A stretch of DNA of 64,000 nucleotides from Bacillus nakamurai (GCF_001584325.1 NZ_LSAZ01000041.1:1-64000), one strand, 5' to 3'; positions 17,927 through 26,985 are shown, numbered from the stretch's first letter. Notes: generated by a model not told the origin, from the sequence alone. Made by a program: numbers and translations.

Positions 17927-19747
17927 GTGGAACAGGATACTCAGCATGTAAAACAGCTTCAAGCGAAAACTGATATTCATGCCGTCTTAACTTCTAACGG
18001 GCGCATTATGTATATTTCTGCAAACTGCAAATCATATTTCAGCTATTCCCAGGAAGAAATGATGGGATCATTTCTCAAAACGTTTCTGCATGAAGAAGAT
18101 CAGTTTTTGGTTGAAAGTTATTTCTATAACGAGCATCATTTAATGCCATGCACCTTTCGTCTTATAAAAAAAGACCATACGATCGTGTGGCTTGAAGCGG
18201 GCGTGGAAATCGTGACCCCGCAAATGGAAGGGACGGAGCGGGAAATCATCCTGAAAATCAAGGTGCTTGAGGAGGAGACGCCCCGCCGGCCGCTCATCTG
18301 TGAGCAAAAGAAGCAGCAGGCAAAGGAACAGTCAGCAGCTGCGGCTGAAAACGGCGAATTTGAACGTCTTGTTGAAATGCTTCCAAACCCTTTATACGTC
18401 AGCATCAATGGCACAATAGCGTACGCAAACAATGCGATGCTTGCAATGCTGGGAGCCGAAAACAAGGATGCAGTGATCGGCAGGCGATCTTATGAATTTA
18501 TTGAGGAAGAATATCATGACATCGTGAAAAACAGAATTGTGCGGATGCAAAAAGGGATGGAAGTCGGAATGATTGAACAGACGTGGAAAAGGCTTGACGG
18601 CACACCCGTTCATTTGGAGGTGAAAGCGGCCCCGACCACATACAAAAATCAACGGGCTGAATTGCTTCTTCTGATTGATATTTCTTCGCGGAAAAAATTT
18701 CAAACCATACTGCAAAAAAGCAGGGAGCGATATCAGCTGCTCATTCAAAATTCCATCGACACAATTGCCGTTATTCATAATGACAAATGGGTGTTCATGA
18801 ATGAATCGGGTATTTCATTGTTTGAGGCGGCAACGTATGAAGATTTAATCGGAAAAAATGTCTATGACCAGCTTCATCCTTGCAATCATGACAGCGTGAG
18901 GAAACGCATCCAAAACATTATCGAGCGGAAGACCGAGTCAGAAATCATTAAACAATCTTGGTTTACGTTTAAAAATCGTCTGATCTATACAGAGATGGTC
19001 TGTATCCCGACAACGTTTTTCGGAGAAACGGCTGTACAAGTCATTCTGCGTGATATTTCTGAGCGGAAGCAAACAGAGGAATTAATGCTGAAGTCGGAAA
19101 AACTGTCCATCGCCGGGCAGCTTGCTGCAGGAATTGCCCATGAAATCCGCAATCCGCTGACGGCGATTAAAGGCTTTTTACAGCTGATGAAGCCGACAAT
19201 GGAAGGCAATGAGCACTATTTTGAGATTGTGTTTTCTGAACTGAGCAGAATCGAATTAATCCTGAGCGAGCTTTTGATGCTTGCCAAACCACAGCAAAAC
19301 GCCGTTAAAGAGCGTGTAAACCTGAAGAAAATCATCAGTGAAGTAACGGCTCTTCTGGAAACACAGGCAAATCTCAAAGGAATTTTCATAAAGGCGGAAT
19401 TCGGGCAGGACAGCGTGTATATTAACGGCGACCAAAATCAGCTGAAGCAGGTGTTTATCAATTTGATTAAAAATGCGGTCGAGTCCATGCCTGATGGAGG
19501 AACGGTTCACATTCTCATGACAGAAGATGAGTATTCCGTCAACGTAACGATAAAAGACGAAGGTGACGGTATACCGGAAAACGTTCTGAAACGAATAGGA
19601 GAACCGTTTTTAACAACAAAAGAAAAAGGAACCGGACTGGGGCTTATGGTAACGTTTAATCTGATTAAAAACCATCAGGGAGCCATTCAAGTAGACAGCA
19701 AACCGGATAAAGGCACGGTCTTTAAAATCTCATTCCCAAAACAATAA
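17927..19747 (+). CDS. kinA: Sporulation sensor histidine kinase KinA
   Basis: The main kinase feeding phosphate into the Spo0F-Spo0B-Spo0A phosphorelay. GTG 17927 is preferred (AAAGGAGGG immediately upstream), giving 606 residues as in 168; the open frame reaches back to 17900 without need. It is cytosolic with three PAS domains (about 10-115, 140-250, 265-380), then the dimerisation/phosphoacceptor helix with H405 (AAGIAHEIRNPL) and an HATPase domain (NLIKNAVESMP, DEGDGIPE, GTGLGL). It is convergent with patA, with which it shares a terminator. Confidence 0.96.
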   Translation: MEQDTQHVKQLQAKTDIHAVLTSNGRIMYISANCKSYFSYSQEEMMGSFLKTFLHEEDQFLVESYFYNEHHLMPCTFRLIKKDHTIVWLEAGVEIVTPQMEGTEREIILKIKVLEEETPRRPLICEQKKQQAKEQSAAAAENGEFERLVEMLPNPLYVSINGTIAYANNAMLAMLGAENKDAVIGRRSYEFIEEEYHDIVKNRIVRMQKGMEVGMIEQTWKRLDGTPVHLEVKAAPTTYKNQRAELLLLIDISSRKKFQTILQKSRERYQLLIQNSIDTIAVIHNDKWVFMNESGISLFEAATYEDLIGKNVYDQLHPCNHDSVRKRIQNIIERKTESEIIKQSWFTFKNRLIYTEMVCIPTTFFGETAVQVILRDISERKQTEELMLKSEKLSIAGQLAAGIAHEIRNPLTAIKGFLQLMKPTMEGNEHYFEIVFSELSRIELILSELLMLAKPQQNAVKERVNLKKIISEVTALLETQANLKGIFIKAEFGQDSVYINGDQNQLKQVFINLIKNAVESMPDGGTVHILMTEDEYSVNVTIKDEGDGIPENVLKRIGEPFLTTKEKGTGLGLMVTFNLIKNHQGAIQVDSKPDKGTVFKISFPKQ

Positions 19748-19773
19748 AAAACAACGGCATTACGCCGTTGTTT
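19748..19773. terminator. Bidirectional terminator between kinA and patA
   Basis: AAACAACGGC pairs with GCCGTTGTTT across a 5-base loop. The hairpin touches the stop codon of patA on the other strand. Confidence 0.88.
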
Positions 19774-20941
19774 AAATAGTCTGCATGGACTCTCTCGTTT
19801 TTAAAACAAATGCTTCCAGCCGGTCCAAGCCTTCTCTTAACGTATCCAGTGAATATGCGAATGACAGCCTCACATATCCTTCACCTAACTTTGAAAACGA
19901 GCTGCCGGGCACCAGAGCCACACCTGCATCCTCCAAAAGCGCCATACTAAAATCAAACGATGACATCCCGAATGATTTAATGGAAGGGAAGATATAAAAG
20001 GCACCTGACGGCTTTACAACGTCAAGACCCATTGAAACGAGACGGTCATATACATAATCAAGCCGCTTTTTATACTGTTCTCTCATGATGAGTGCATCAT
20101 CAACACCGTTTGTCACCGCCTCAAGGGCCGCTTTCTGGGAGATGGATGACGCGCATGTGACGCTGTATTGGTGCACTTTTAAAATATGCTTTGCAATTTC
20201 TTTCGGAGCGAAAATGAACCCGATTCTCCAGCCTGTCATGCTGTGTGATTTTGAGAGACCGTTGATCACGATCGTCTGGTCTCTCAAAAACGATGCGATC
20301 GAATAATGCGGCCTGTCAAAGGTTAATTCGCTGTAAATTTCGTCAGATAAAACAAACACATTTCTGCCCTTCAGTACGGCTGCAATATTCTTCAGCTCTT
20401 CCTCAGATAACGTCACCCCGGTCGGGTTTGACGGATAAGGAAGCACGACGCATTTTGTTTTCGGCGTCAATGATTCTTCAATAAGACGCGCCGTCAGCTT
20501 AAAGCCGTGTGTCGTCGTATCGACGTGAACGGGAATAGCGCCGGACATGCGAATAATCGGTTCATAGCCCGGGTAAATCGGTCCGGGCAGAATGACTTCA
20601 TCGCCGGGAGATAAAATAGTCCGTAAAGACGCGTCAATCGCTTGGCTTGCTCCCGTGGTGACGATGATCTCAGTTTCAGCTTCATAGTTCAGATCGGCTT
20701 TTTTCTTCATATAAAGCTGAACGGCTTGTCTCAGCTCAAGTCCGCCCGCATTCGGTGTATAAGCCGTTGCATTCTCATCGATTGCTTTTTTTGCAGCTGC
20801 TTTGACATGGTGCGGCGTGAAAAAATCCGGCTGGCCGATGGTAAGCGAAATGACGTTGTCATATTGGGCTACAAGATTTGAGAATTTGCGAATTCCTGAA
20901 ATTTCGATTTCTTTTACTTTCGGATTAAGCAAATGTTCCAT
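19772..20941 (-). CDS. patA: PLP-dependent aminotransferase PatA
   Basis: A 389-residue class I/II (fold type I) aminotransferase. In B. subtilis PatA is the N-acetyl-L,L-diaminopimelate aminotransferase of the acetylated lysine route, whose flanking steps (dapH and dapL) are also in this window at 34-36 kb. Visible: YTPNAGG substrate loop, PLP-binding SNPTG (171-175) and SDEIY (D200), Schiff-base lysine K231 in GLSKSHSMTGWR, and a C-terminal RLSFAY. Length is close to the reference. Confidence 0.92.
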   Translation of the reverse strand: MEHLLNPKVKEIEISGIRKFSNLVAQYDNVISLTIGQPDFFTPHHVKAAAKKAIDENATAYTPNAGGLELRQAVQLYMKKKADLNYEAETEIIVTTGASQAIDASLRTILSPGDEVILPGPIYPGYEPIIRMSGAIPVHVDTTTHGFKLTARLIEESLTPKTKCVVLPYPSNPTGVTLSEEELKNIAAVLKGRNVFVLSDEIYSELTFDRPHYSIASFLRDQTIVINGLSKSHSMTGWRIGFIFAPKEIAKHILKVHQYSVTCASSISQKAALEAVTNGVDDALIMREQYKKRLDYVYDRLVSMGLDVVKPSGAFYIFPSIKSFGMSSFDFSMALLEDAGVALVPGSSFSKLGEGYVRLSFAYSLDTLREGLDRLEAFVLKTRESMQTI

Positions 20942-21064
20942 AATTCATCACCTTACACTATATATTGAGTTTATCCTATTTTACCATTAGCTGAGCATTT
21001 GTCATCTATTTAATTGGTCTAACCCGAGTATATGTCCGATATGTGAAAACATACCTTCTTTCAG

Positions 21065-21099
21065 AAAAAAATAAGACAACCAGCTGAAATGATTGTCTT
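21065..21099 (-). terminator. Terminator of the 53-codon ORF
   Basis: On the complement strand, AAGACAA pairs with TTGTCTT and is followed by ATTTTTTT. This gives the small ORF upstream a full transcription unit. Confidence 0.7.
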
Positions 21100-21134
21100 C
21101 ATTGTATCATGATCTATCTATTGTGATATGTTTA

Positions 21135-21296
21135 TTAAAAACCGTATTCGAAGCTGAGGTCTTCCTGCCATACGAAATACGAGGAGGGCTTATCGAGGCA
21201 ATCTTCTGCTTCTTTTTTCATCTGCAGATAAGCCGTTTTGCTGATATCTTCTAATACCGTCATTTTATCTTGGTCGAATATGACTACTGTACCCAT
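21135..21296 (-). CDS. Small acidic protein, 53 residues, unknown function
   Basis: Complement-strand ORF starting at ATG 21296 after GAAGAAGGGTG. The product starts MGTVVIFDQDKMTVLEDISK and ends QEDLSFEYGF. It is acidic, with one cysteine and two aromatic clusters (SSYFVWQ, FEYGF). The ORF has its own -35/-10 pair and a terminator, a complete small transcription unit between patA and cheV. I do not recognise a family. The regulated layout makes it more credible than a chance ORF. Confidence 0.7.
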   Translation of the reverse strand: MGTVVIFDQDKMTVLEDISKTAYLQMKKEAEDCLDKPSSYFVWQEDLSFEYGF

Positions 21297-21330
21297 TTAT
21301 TACACCCTTCTTCCTGAAAAATCCTTGACT

Positions 21331-21358
21331 ATTTTACCACTGGGTGTCAAAAAGTCAA
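21331..21358 (-). promoter_or_regulatory. Promoter of the 53-codon ORF
   Basis: On the complement strand, TTGACT (21353-21358) and TAAAAT (21331-21336) are 16 bp apart, about 35 bp upstream of the start codon. Confidence 0.6.
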
Positions 21359-21437
21359 TGGGGTATCGGAAAAAAGCATCTTTTTGTAAAGAGTTGATAT
21401 CCAGTTGGTCTGAACACATTCACTTTTTCGGTTTACA

Positions 21438-21445
21438 GCCGATAT
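21438..21445 (+). promoter_or_regulatory. Sigma-D -10 element of cheV
   Basis: GCCGATAT is an exact sigma-D -10 match about 40 bp before the start. A weak -35 (TTCA at 21419-21422) lies 15 bp upstream. Confidence 0.65.
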
Positions 21446-21484
21446 ATACAGTACAATACTGAATGCGGATAGCGAGGGATTGAA

Positions 21485-22396
21485 TTGTCTTTACAACAAT
21501 ACGATATTTTATTGGATTCAGGCACAAATGAATTAGAAATCGTCAAATTTGAAGTAGGCGTTAATACATTTGGCATTAATGTGATGAAAGTCCGAGAAAT
21601 CATCCAGCCGGTCGAGGTGACATCTGTGCCTCAATCTCACAAGGATGTAGAAGGAATGATTAAGCTGAGAGGCGAAATCCTTCCCGTCATCAGCCTGTAT
21701 TCATTTTTCGGTGTCGAAACTCAAGAATCCAAAGACGATAAATATATCGTGACAGAATTTAATAAACGGAAAATTGTCTTTCATGTCGGTTCCGTTTCAC
21801 AAATCCACCGGGTGTCATGGGAGGCCATCGAAAAGCCGACTTCGCTCAACCAGGGCATGGAGCGGCATTTGACCGGTATCATTAAACTCGAGGACACAAT
21901 GATCTTTTTACCTGATTATGAAAAGATCATTTATGATATTGAATCGGCTTCAGGAGTCGAAACATATCACGTTCATCAAGAAGGGTTTGATGAGAGACGG
22001 GCAGGCAAAAAGCTGATTATAGTGGAAGATTCGCCGCTTTTGATGCGTTTGCTGACGGATGAATTAACCGAGGCCGGCTACAATGAGATCGTTGCCTTTG
22101 AAAACGGCAAAGAGGCATATGATTATGTGATGAATCTTACGGATAACGGAGCAAGCCTGTCAGAGCATGTTGACATGATCATCAGTGACATTGAGATGCC
22201 GAAAATGGACGGCCATCGTTTGACAAAGCTTCTGAAGGATAATCCGAAAAGCTCTGATGTTCCGATTATGATCTTTTCGTCCCTGATTACAGATGATCTG
22301 CGCCATCGCGGAGAGGTCGTGGGGGCAGACGAACAAATCAGCAAGCCGGAAATCAGTGAATTGATTAAAAAAGTTGATACGTACGTCATTGAATAG
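21485..22396 (+). CDS. cheV: Chemotaxis coupling/response-regulator protein CheV
   Basis: A 303-residue cytosolic fusion of a CheW-like coupling domain (about 15-165) and a response-regulator receiver domain (about 175-300). Receiver residues are visible: the acidic pair in IVEDS, the phosphorylation site D235 ([10 protein letters not shown]) and a lysine near the end (QISKPE). CheV couples chemoreceptors such as McpC to CheA and contributes to adaptation. The start is TTG with a GAGGG upstream, as in B. subtilis. The sigma-D-type promoter groups it with mcpC. Confidence 0.95.
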   Translation: MSLQQYDILLDSGTNELEIVKFEVGVNTFGINVMKVREIIQPVEVTSVPQSHKDVEGMIKLRGEILPVISLYSFFGVETQESKDDKYIVTEFNKRKIVFHVGSVSQIHRVSWEAIEKPTSLNQGMERHLTGIIKLEDTMIFLPDYEKIIYDIESASGVETYHVHQEGFDERRAGKKLIIVEDSPLLMRLLTDELTEAGYNEIVAFENGKEAYDYVMNLTDNGASLSEHVDMIISDIEMPKMDGHRLTKLLKDNPKSSDVPIMIFSSLITDDLRHRGEVVGADEQISKPEISELIKKVDTYVIE

Positions 22397-22398
22397 AG

Positions 22399-22429
22399 AA
22401 AAGCCGATGCGTTTAAGCATCGGCTTTTT
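22399..22429. terminator. Terminator between cheV and ykyB
   Basis: AAAAGCCGATGC pairs with GCATCGGCTTTT, with a T run on each strand, between convergent genes. Confidence 0.92.
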
Positions 22430-22435
22430 GCAGAA

Positions 22436-22900
22436 TTAAAAATAACTTTCACCGAGTTTTTTAAACACGGGTTTATGATAAGCAGGCTGCTGCCTGTTTG
22501 CGGCAATCGGTTTTTCCTTTAAGCCCACATACTTTTGCAATAAGTTTTTCGCTTTTGTCAAAGACATTTGTGCTTTAGGATTGCGGTACGATTGATTTAA
22601 CGTACCTAAATGCGGAAGATGCTGGAAGTCTTCTTTTGTTGGAGGCATGTGAAAATAGTAGTCTCCGATAGAGATAAGTACGTCTGACTGCTGTTGGCTA
22701 AACCTGGGATTATTTGAAAAATGAAGCCCTATTTTCTTCCCTTTGCCTTCTTTCACAAGCTTTTGTAAAGCCCGTTTTTTCAGCAGATAAAGGTATTTAG
22801 GGTTGGGGGCGGTTTTTGCATGGCGGTTCACAGTATAAACAGCTTTTGAAAGATTCTCGATGGTTGGCTGCAGCTCTTTCGAATAAGCGTGGTCGTCCAT
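22436..22900 (-). CDS. ykyB: Conserved hypothetical protein YkyB
   Basis: A 154-residue basic protein starting at ATG 22900 (MDDHAYSKEL), with AAAGGAGAG upstream; six further in-frame upstream codons lack support. It has the YkyB-family composition, with conserved stretches such as YLYLLKKRALQKLV, SIGDYYFHMPPT and HLGTLNQSYRNPKAQMSL. No signal peptide, membrane span or catalytic motif is visible, and no function is known to me. Confidence 0.85.
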   Translation of the reverse strand: MDDHAYSKELQPTIENLSKAVYTVNRHAKTAPNPKYLYLLKKRALQKLVKEGKGKKIGLHFSNNPRFSQQQSDVLISIGDYYFHMPPTKEDFQHLPHLGTLNQSYRNPKAQMSLTKAKNLLQKYVGLKEKPIAANRQQPAYHKPVFKKLGESYF

Positions 22901-22974
22901 TATTTCTCTCCTTTGCATTGATCAAGTTCTTATATAGATTATACTTTTTTAGCGTTGAAATGCAAATATTGATT

Positions 22975-23016
22975 AAAAAAATACGCCTTTTTCTGATGAA
23001 AAGGGCGCATTTTTTT
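22975..23016 (-). terminator. Terminator of ykuC
   Basis: ATACGCC-TTTTTC pairs imperfectly with GAAAAGGGCGCAT. T runs on both strands; downstream of ykuC on the minus strand. Confidence 0.65.
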
Positions 23017-23022
23017 CCTTTA

Positions 23023-24315
23023 TTAGACAGGTTTCGCGCGTTTTCCAGATTCAGCCTTTAACGATTTCTGAACATCGATTTCGGCTGCCTCGGCGCTGTA
23101 TTTCGGCAGGGCGATAAAATAGAACACAAACACCATCAAAATAACGACTCCCATGCCGTAATAAAGATAATCAATATTGGAAACGAATTTCGGAAATAAC
23201 AGGGCGACCAAACCGAGTGTAATGGACTGGGCAAACATCATAAAAGGGTCCTGCCAGCCGCTCACACGGCCCATAATTTTCGGGTGGACGATTTTTGGCA
23301 TCCAGCCCCCAATGGCGATATTGACGGGACCGATGCACATGCCAAGCACGAAAGCAGTCGCATAATAGACCCACAGGTTATCTGTATAGCCAAGCAGAAA
23401 AATCAACAGCCCGGCTGCCAAAATAGGAACCGACATTAAATGGTGCGGCTTAACTTTTTTTGCGATGACCGTGCCGACGACACTTCCGGCAAGCAACCCA
23501 AAGCCGAGAGCGACCGTAAAGATGGAAGTATGCGATTCATAATTGTCAGGCGCAAGCCCGTACTTCATGGTAAACATCGGCAGTACGGCAAACCCGCCAT
23601 TGACAAACCCAAAGATGAAAAAACCGAAAATAAGTGAAGCAAGCAGTTTGTTTTTGACAATATACACGATACCTTCTTTAAAATCTGCGACCGAATCTTT
23701 CAGGACCGAATTTCCCCATTTAAAAGGACCGTTCGGCTGACGGGCTTCTATTGGAATGCGGCAGGCGCGGATGAGACAGCCTGACACAATAAAGCTGACA
23801 AAATCAAGAATGATCGCTCCGTGAATGCCGATCGTTTTATACATAAACGCACCTATGCCGACGCCGAATACCATAAAGATGCTGAACAGAATTTGATTAA
23901 GCCCCGCAGCTTTAGCGTAATGCTCCTTAGGCAGGATAGCTTGTACAAGGCTGGCTTCTGCCGGGAAAAAGAACTTGGTCACGGCGCTTCTGATAAACAA
24001 AATACAGAACACAAGAGGGATATTTCCGCTGTATAAGGTAAAAAAGAAGACAACCGTTAATCCGGCTCTGATCCAATCGCAATTCTCTGCGACCTTTTTC
24101 CTGTCAAAACGGTCAGCTACGACACCGACAATGAGAAAGACAAAAACAGTCGGCAGCGAATACATCAGCTCAGCCAGAGTCGTGTAAGCCGGCTGATTGG
24201 TAAAGCGGTCCAGCAAGTAAAAAGCAAATGCCATATTACCTACAGTCGTTCCCATTTGAGAAGCGAGTGCTGCGAAGAATAACCGGACAAAATTACGATT
24301 TTTAAATATATCCAT
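23023..24315 (-). CDS. ykuC: Major facilitator superfamily transporter YkuC
   Basis: A 430-residue integral membrane protein with about 12 hydrophobic spans. ATG 24315 (MDIFKNRNFVRLF) follows a TAAGGAG ribosome site; upstream in-frame codons are not needed. The start motif FKNRNFVRLFFAALASQMGTTVGNMAFAFYLL and the cytosolic loop GVVADRFDRKKV are typical of drug-efflux MFS proteins of the MacA/enterobactin-exporter-like group. The substrate is unknown; B. subtilis YkuC has been suggested as a macrolide exporter only by similarity. Confidence 0.88.
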   Translation of the reverse strand: MDIFKNRNFVRLFFAALASQMGTTVGNMAFAFYLLDRFTNQPAYTTLAELMYSLPTVFVFLIVGVVADRFDRKKVAENCDWIRAGLTVVFFFTLYSGNIPLVFCILFIRSAVTKFFFPAEASLVQAILPKEHYAKAAGLNQILFSIFMVFGVGIGAFMYKTIGIHGAIILDFVSFIVSGCLIRACRIPIEARQPNGPFKWGNSVLKDSVADFKEGIVYIVKNKLLASLIFGFFIFGFVNGGFAVLPMFTMKYGLAPDNYESHTSIFTVALGFGLLAGSVVGTVIAKKVKPHHLMSVPILAAGLLIFLLGYTDNLWVYYATAFVLGMCIGPVNIAIGGWMPKIVHPKIMGRVSGWQDPFMMFAQSITLGLVALLFPKFVSNIDYLYYGMGVVILMVFVFYFIALPKYSAEAAEIDVQKSLKAESGKRAKPV

Positions 24316-24390
24316 AAACACGCTCCTTACCCTAAAGGTCCCACTGTAATATATTATCATCAGCTCGTTTTTTAAACAAATGAGATACCG

Positions 24391-24891
24391 CTATCTCGTA
24401 ATTGTCACTTTTGTTCCGTTCGGCACGGTTGCCGCAAGTTCAATAACGTCTTGATTATACATTCGAATACAACCTTTAGACACAGCTTTGCCGATGGAAG
24501 AGGGATTATTCGTTCCGTGAATGCCGTAGTGCAGTTTTGAGAGGCTGAGCCAATAAGCGCCGAAAGGACCGCCGGGCTTAGGCTGGCGATTGACGATGTA
24601 AAAGTCTCCGGTCGGCGTAGTCGTCAATATTTTTCCGACTGCGATCGGGTATGTGCGGATGAGCCGGCTGTTGCGGTACAATTGCAGCTTCTTTGCCCCG
24701 ATAGAGACAATGATGGAATACGGAATGGAGGATGGATCGGGAAGTCCCGGTATTATGATGTTCTGCCCCGGACTGACAACCGAATGGATAGAGGGGTTTG
24801 CCTGAAGAAGCGCCGCAGTGCTTATTCTGAAATCCGCGGCAATGCTGGATATGGTTTCATGTTTGACTTGGTAGATCAGCAGTTTAATCAC
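24391..24891 (-). CDS. ykuD: L,D-transpeptidase YkuD with LysM domain
   Basis: A peptidoglycan-modifying enzyme. An N-terminal LysM module (about 5-50, ending [12 protein letters not shown]) precedes the YkuD catalytic domain (about 57-165) with H125 (HGTN), C141 and R143 in SKGCIRM, the motif of L,D-transpeptidases. No classical signal peptide is seen, as in B. subtilis YkuD, which is a sporulation-expressed protein. Start choice is a problem: the listed GTG (24889-24891) overlaps the AGGAAGGG ribosome site and there is no ATG nearby. CTG at 24880-24882 has ideal spacing, giving about 163 residues. Confidence 0.9.
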   Translation of the reverse strand: MIKLLIYQVKHETISSIAADFRISTAALLQANPSIHSVVSPGQNIIIPGLPDPSSIPYSIIVSIGAKKLQLYRNSRLIRTYPIAVGKILTTTPTGDFYIVNRQPKPGGPFGAYWLSLSKLHYGIHGTNNPSSIGKAVSKGCIRMYNQDVIELAATVPNGTKVTITR

Positions 24892-24957
24892 CCTTCCTAT
24901 AAGTTCTTTTCCATATACATATTAAGGAAGGGGCATTTCTGCATCAGGATAAAAGTC

Positions 24958-25824
24958 TTATTTTTGTGCAGCGCATTTCAGCGTAAACAGCGCGATCTCC
25001 GGTTTGGCTAAAAATCGCAATGGCAGCCTTGTCGTTCCGAGGCCGCGATTTACATAAATGGCTGTGTCATTTAACGTATACATGCCGTCTGTATATATTT
25101 TTCCGTAAGGCGGCGTAATAAGAGGCCCGAAAAAAGGGAGCTGAATTTGTCCGCCATGAGTGTGTCCCGACAGCTGCAGGTTAACGGGATATCCGCCAAT
25201 CTCTAGAGCGGCATCCGGCTCGTGAACGAGTAAAATCGAAAACACATCCGCTGAAAGCCGGGAAAGCGTTCCTTCATAATCGGGTTTTCCGAGCATTAAA
25301 TCATCTAAAGCGGCGATTTCGATACTGCTTCCGTCCGTCAGCCACAGCCGCTCGTATCCGTTCCGCTTCACTTGAAATCCGGCTTCTTCCATCAGCGCCT
25401 TATAGGTGTTGGTGCCGTATCCTCCGTGATCATGGTTTCCGTAAACACAAAGTTTGCCGAAGGGCGCCTGAAGCTTTTGTAAGGCGGAGAGCGCTCTCTG
25501 ATGATCCTGATACAGATGAGGTTTATCAATTAAATCACCCGTGAAGGCAATCAAGTCAGGTTTCAGCTGATTTATCTTTTGCACAACTTTGTCCAAGTCC
25601 TTGGATGTATAAACATCACTTAAATGAGTATCGGTGAACTGAACGATTCTGAATTTGTCAAAACCGCGGGGGATGAGGCGGTGACGGATCGTGTGCCGGG
25701 TTATATTGATCATATGAGGTTCAATATACCGGGCATAGCTATAGCCGCCGCTTGCCGTCAATATACCTGCGGCCAATAAGCCGAGCCCTCTTTTTAAAAA
25801 CGTTCGTCTAGTCATTTTCTCCAT
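24958..25824 (-). CDS. ykuE: Tat-exported metallophosphoesterase YkuE
   Basis: A 288-residue calcineurin-like phosphoesterase. The N-terminus has a twin-arginine signal (MTRRTFLKRG) followed by a hydrophobic stretch (about 12-27), so it is exported folded; in B. subtilis YkuE is a known Tat substrate that attaches to the wall. Metal-binding blocks are all present: FTDTHLSD, AFTGDLID, YGNHDHGG, LLVHEPD and SGHTHGGQ. The substrate is not known, although related enzymes hydrolyse UDP-diacylglucosamine or phosphodiesters. Starts at 25824 or three codons later. Confidence 0.92.
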   Translation of the reverse strand: MEKMTRRTFLKRGLGLLAAGILTASGGYSYARYIEPHMINITRHTIRHRLIPRGFDKFRIVQFTDTHLSDVYTSKDLDKVVQKINQLKPDLIAFTGDLIDKPHLYQDHQRALSALQKLQAPFGKLCVYGNHDHGGYGTNTYKALMEEAGFQVKRNGYERLWLTDGSSIEIAALDDLMLGKPDYEGTLSRLSADVFSILLVHEPDAALEIGGYPVNLQLSGHTHGGQIQLPFFGPLITPPYGKIYTDGMYTLNDTAIYVNRGLGTTRLPLRFLAKPEIALFTLKCAAQK

Positions 25825-25897
25825 ATGTAATCCAACCTTTGTCAGAGTTTATCTATTATATCATCAGCACGTCTGAAAAATCCCTTTTCAACATATA

Positions 25898-25926
25898 ATG
25901 ACGGGAAAAGACATATATGATAGAAT
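25898..25926 (+). promoter_or_regulatory. Promoter of fadH
   Basis: ATGACG (25898-25903) and TAGAAT (25921-25926) are 17 bp apart. The FadR box begins just after the -10 and covers the expected transcription start. Confidence 0.6.
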
Positions 25927-25928
25927 TA

Positions 25929-25946
25929 TGAATGATTATTCATTCA
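25929..25946. promoter_or_regulatory. FadR operator of fadH
   Basis: TGAATGATTATTCATTCA is a perfect palindrome matching the B. subtilis FadR (YsiA) consensus (TGAATGAMTANTCATTCA) except at one position. Binding would block transcription until long-chain acyl-CoA is present. Confidence 0.88.
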
Positions 25947-25969
25947 ATAAATAAAGGGGTGTGTTTGTT

Positions 25970-26734
25970 ATGGATAAGAAGGCAGTGATGATTACAGGCG
26001 GATCGAGCGGTATGGGAAAAGCGATGGCAAAAAGACTTGCAGCAGAGGGATGGTATGTTATGCTGGCGGGCAGAAAGCTCGATGCGCTTGAGGAAACGAA
26101 AGCCGAAATTGAAACATTTCCTGGACAGATTGCTTTTATTCAGATGGATGTCCGCTCCGAAACGGCGGCGGAACAAATGGTGGCCAAAACAGAGGAAGCT
26201 TTCGGCCGCGTCGACGCACTCATTAACAATGCGGCCGGGAATTTCATCTGCCCGGCTGAAGACCTTTCACCGAACGGATGGAAGGCCGTCATCGACATCG
26301 TCCTGAACGGAACGTTTTTCTGCAGCCAGGCGGCCGGCCGCCATTGGATCAAAACGAAACAAAAGGGTTCCATTTTAAATATGGCAGCGACTTATGCCTG
26401 GGGGGCCGGGGCGGGCGTCGTCCATTCAGCCGCTGCTAAAGCAGGCGTGCTTTCGTTAACGAGGACACTGGCGGTCGAATGGGGCAGAAAATACGGCATC
26501 CGCACAAACGCCATCGCTCCGGGGCCGATCGAACGAACCGGCGGGGCGGAGAAGCTCTTTGAATCAGAAGCTGCGATGAAACGAACGCTGAACAGTGTGC
26601 CGCTCGGCCGTTTCGGCACACCCGAGGAAATCAGCGCGCTGGCGTCATTTTTGTTATCAGAGGATGCGTCTTATATGAATGGAGAATGTGTGACATTAGA
26701 CGGAGGCCAATGGCTGAATTCCCATCCTTTTTAA
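25970..26734 (+). CDS. fadH: 2,4-dienoyl-CoA reductase-type SDR (FadH/YkuF)
   Basis: A short-chain dehydrogenase/reductase of 254 residues, starting at ATG 25970 with AAAGGGG upstream. Visible: the cofactor motif TGGSSGMGKAMA (about 9-20), NNAAG, and the C-terminal NAIAPGPI-ERTGG of the dienoyl-CoA reductase subgroup. The usual catalytic YxxxK is altered here, with HSAAAKAG in its place: the lysine is kept and the tyrosine replaced by serine, as in other 2,4-dienoyl-CoA reductases. The enzyme removes double bonds during unsaturated fatty acid beta-oxidation, consistent with the FadR operator. Confidence 0.9.
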   Translation: MDKKAVMITGGSSGMGKAMAKRLAAEGWYVMLAGRKLDALEETKAEIETFPGQIAFIQMDVRSETAAEQMVAKTEEAFGRVDALINNAAGNFICPAEDLSPNGWKAVIDIVLNGTFFCSQAAGRHWIKTKQKGSILNMAATYAWGAGAGVVHSAAAKAGVLSLTRTLAVEWGRKYGIRTNAIAPGPIERTGGAEKLFESEAAMKRTLNSVPLGRFGTPEEISALASFLLSEDASYMNGECVTLDGGQWLNSHPF

Positions 26735-26761
26735 AAAATCAATTATCCTTAAAAATTAATA

Positions 26762-26970
26762 GGTATACTCAATAGATTTGGCAGGTCAGTTCATGAGAGA
26801 TATAAACAGGCAGAATATGATTTGAACGATGATGAAAATACTGATATTATTCTCTTGGAACTAGAAAGGTTTTCCAAAGGGTATTTGAAGCTGAGAATTA
26901 CTTTGAGACAATCGGCAATAACCGCTCAAGATTTAGTGAGGTTTTAGAAGAACGCAAGAAAGCCGAATAA
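26762..26970 (+). pseudogene. Degraded gene remnant between fadH and the 180-codon ORF
   Basis: Two overlapping frames give one plausible helical protein. The first reads GRSVHERYKQAEYDL then NDDENTDIILLELER up to about 26873. The second, shifted by one base inside GAAAGGTTTTCC, continues VFQRVFEAENYFETIG then NNRSRFSEVLEERKKAE to a TAA at 26968-26970. No start codon with a ribosome site fits. The segment is more AT-rich than its neighbours. In B. subtilis 168 this interval carries ykuG, to which I cannot relate the remnant. Origin unknown. Confidence 0.6.
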
Positions 26971-26985
26971 AATATAATATACAAT

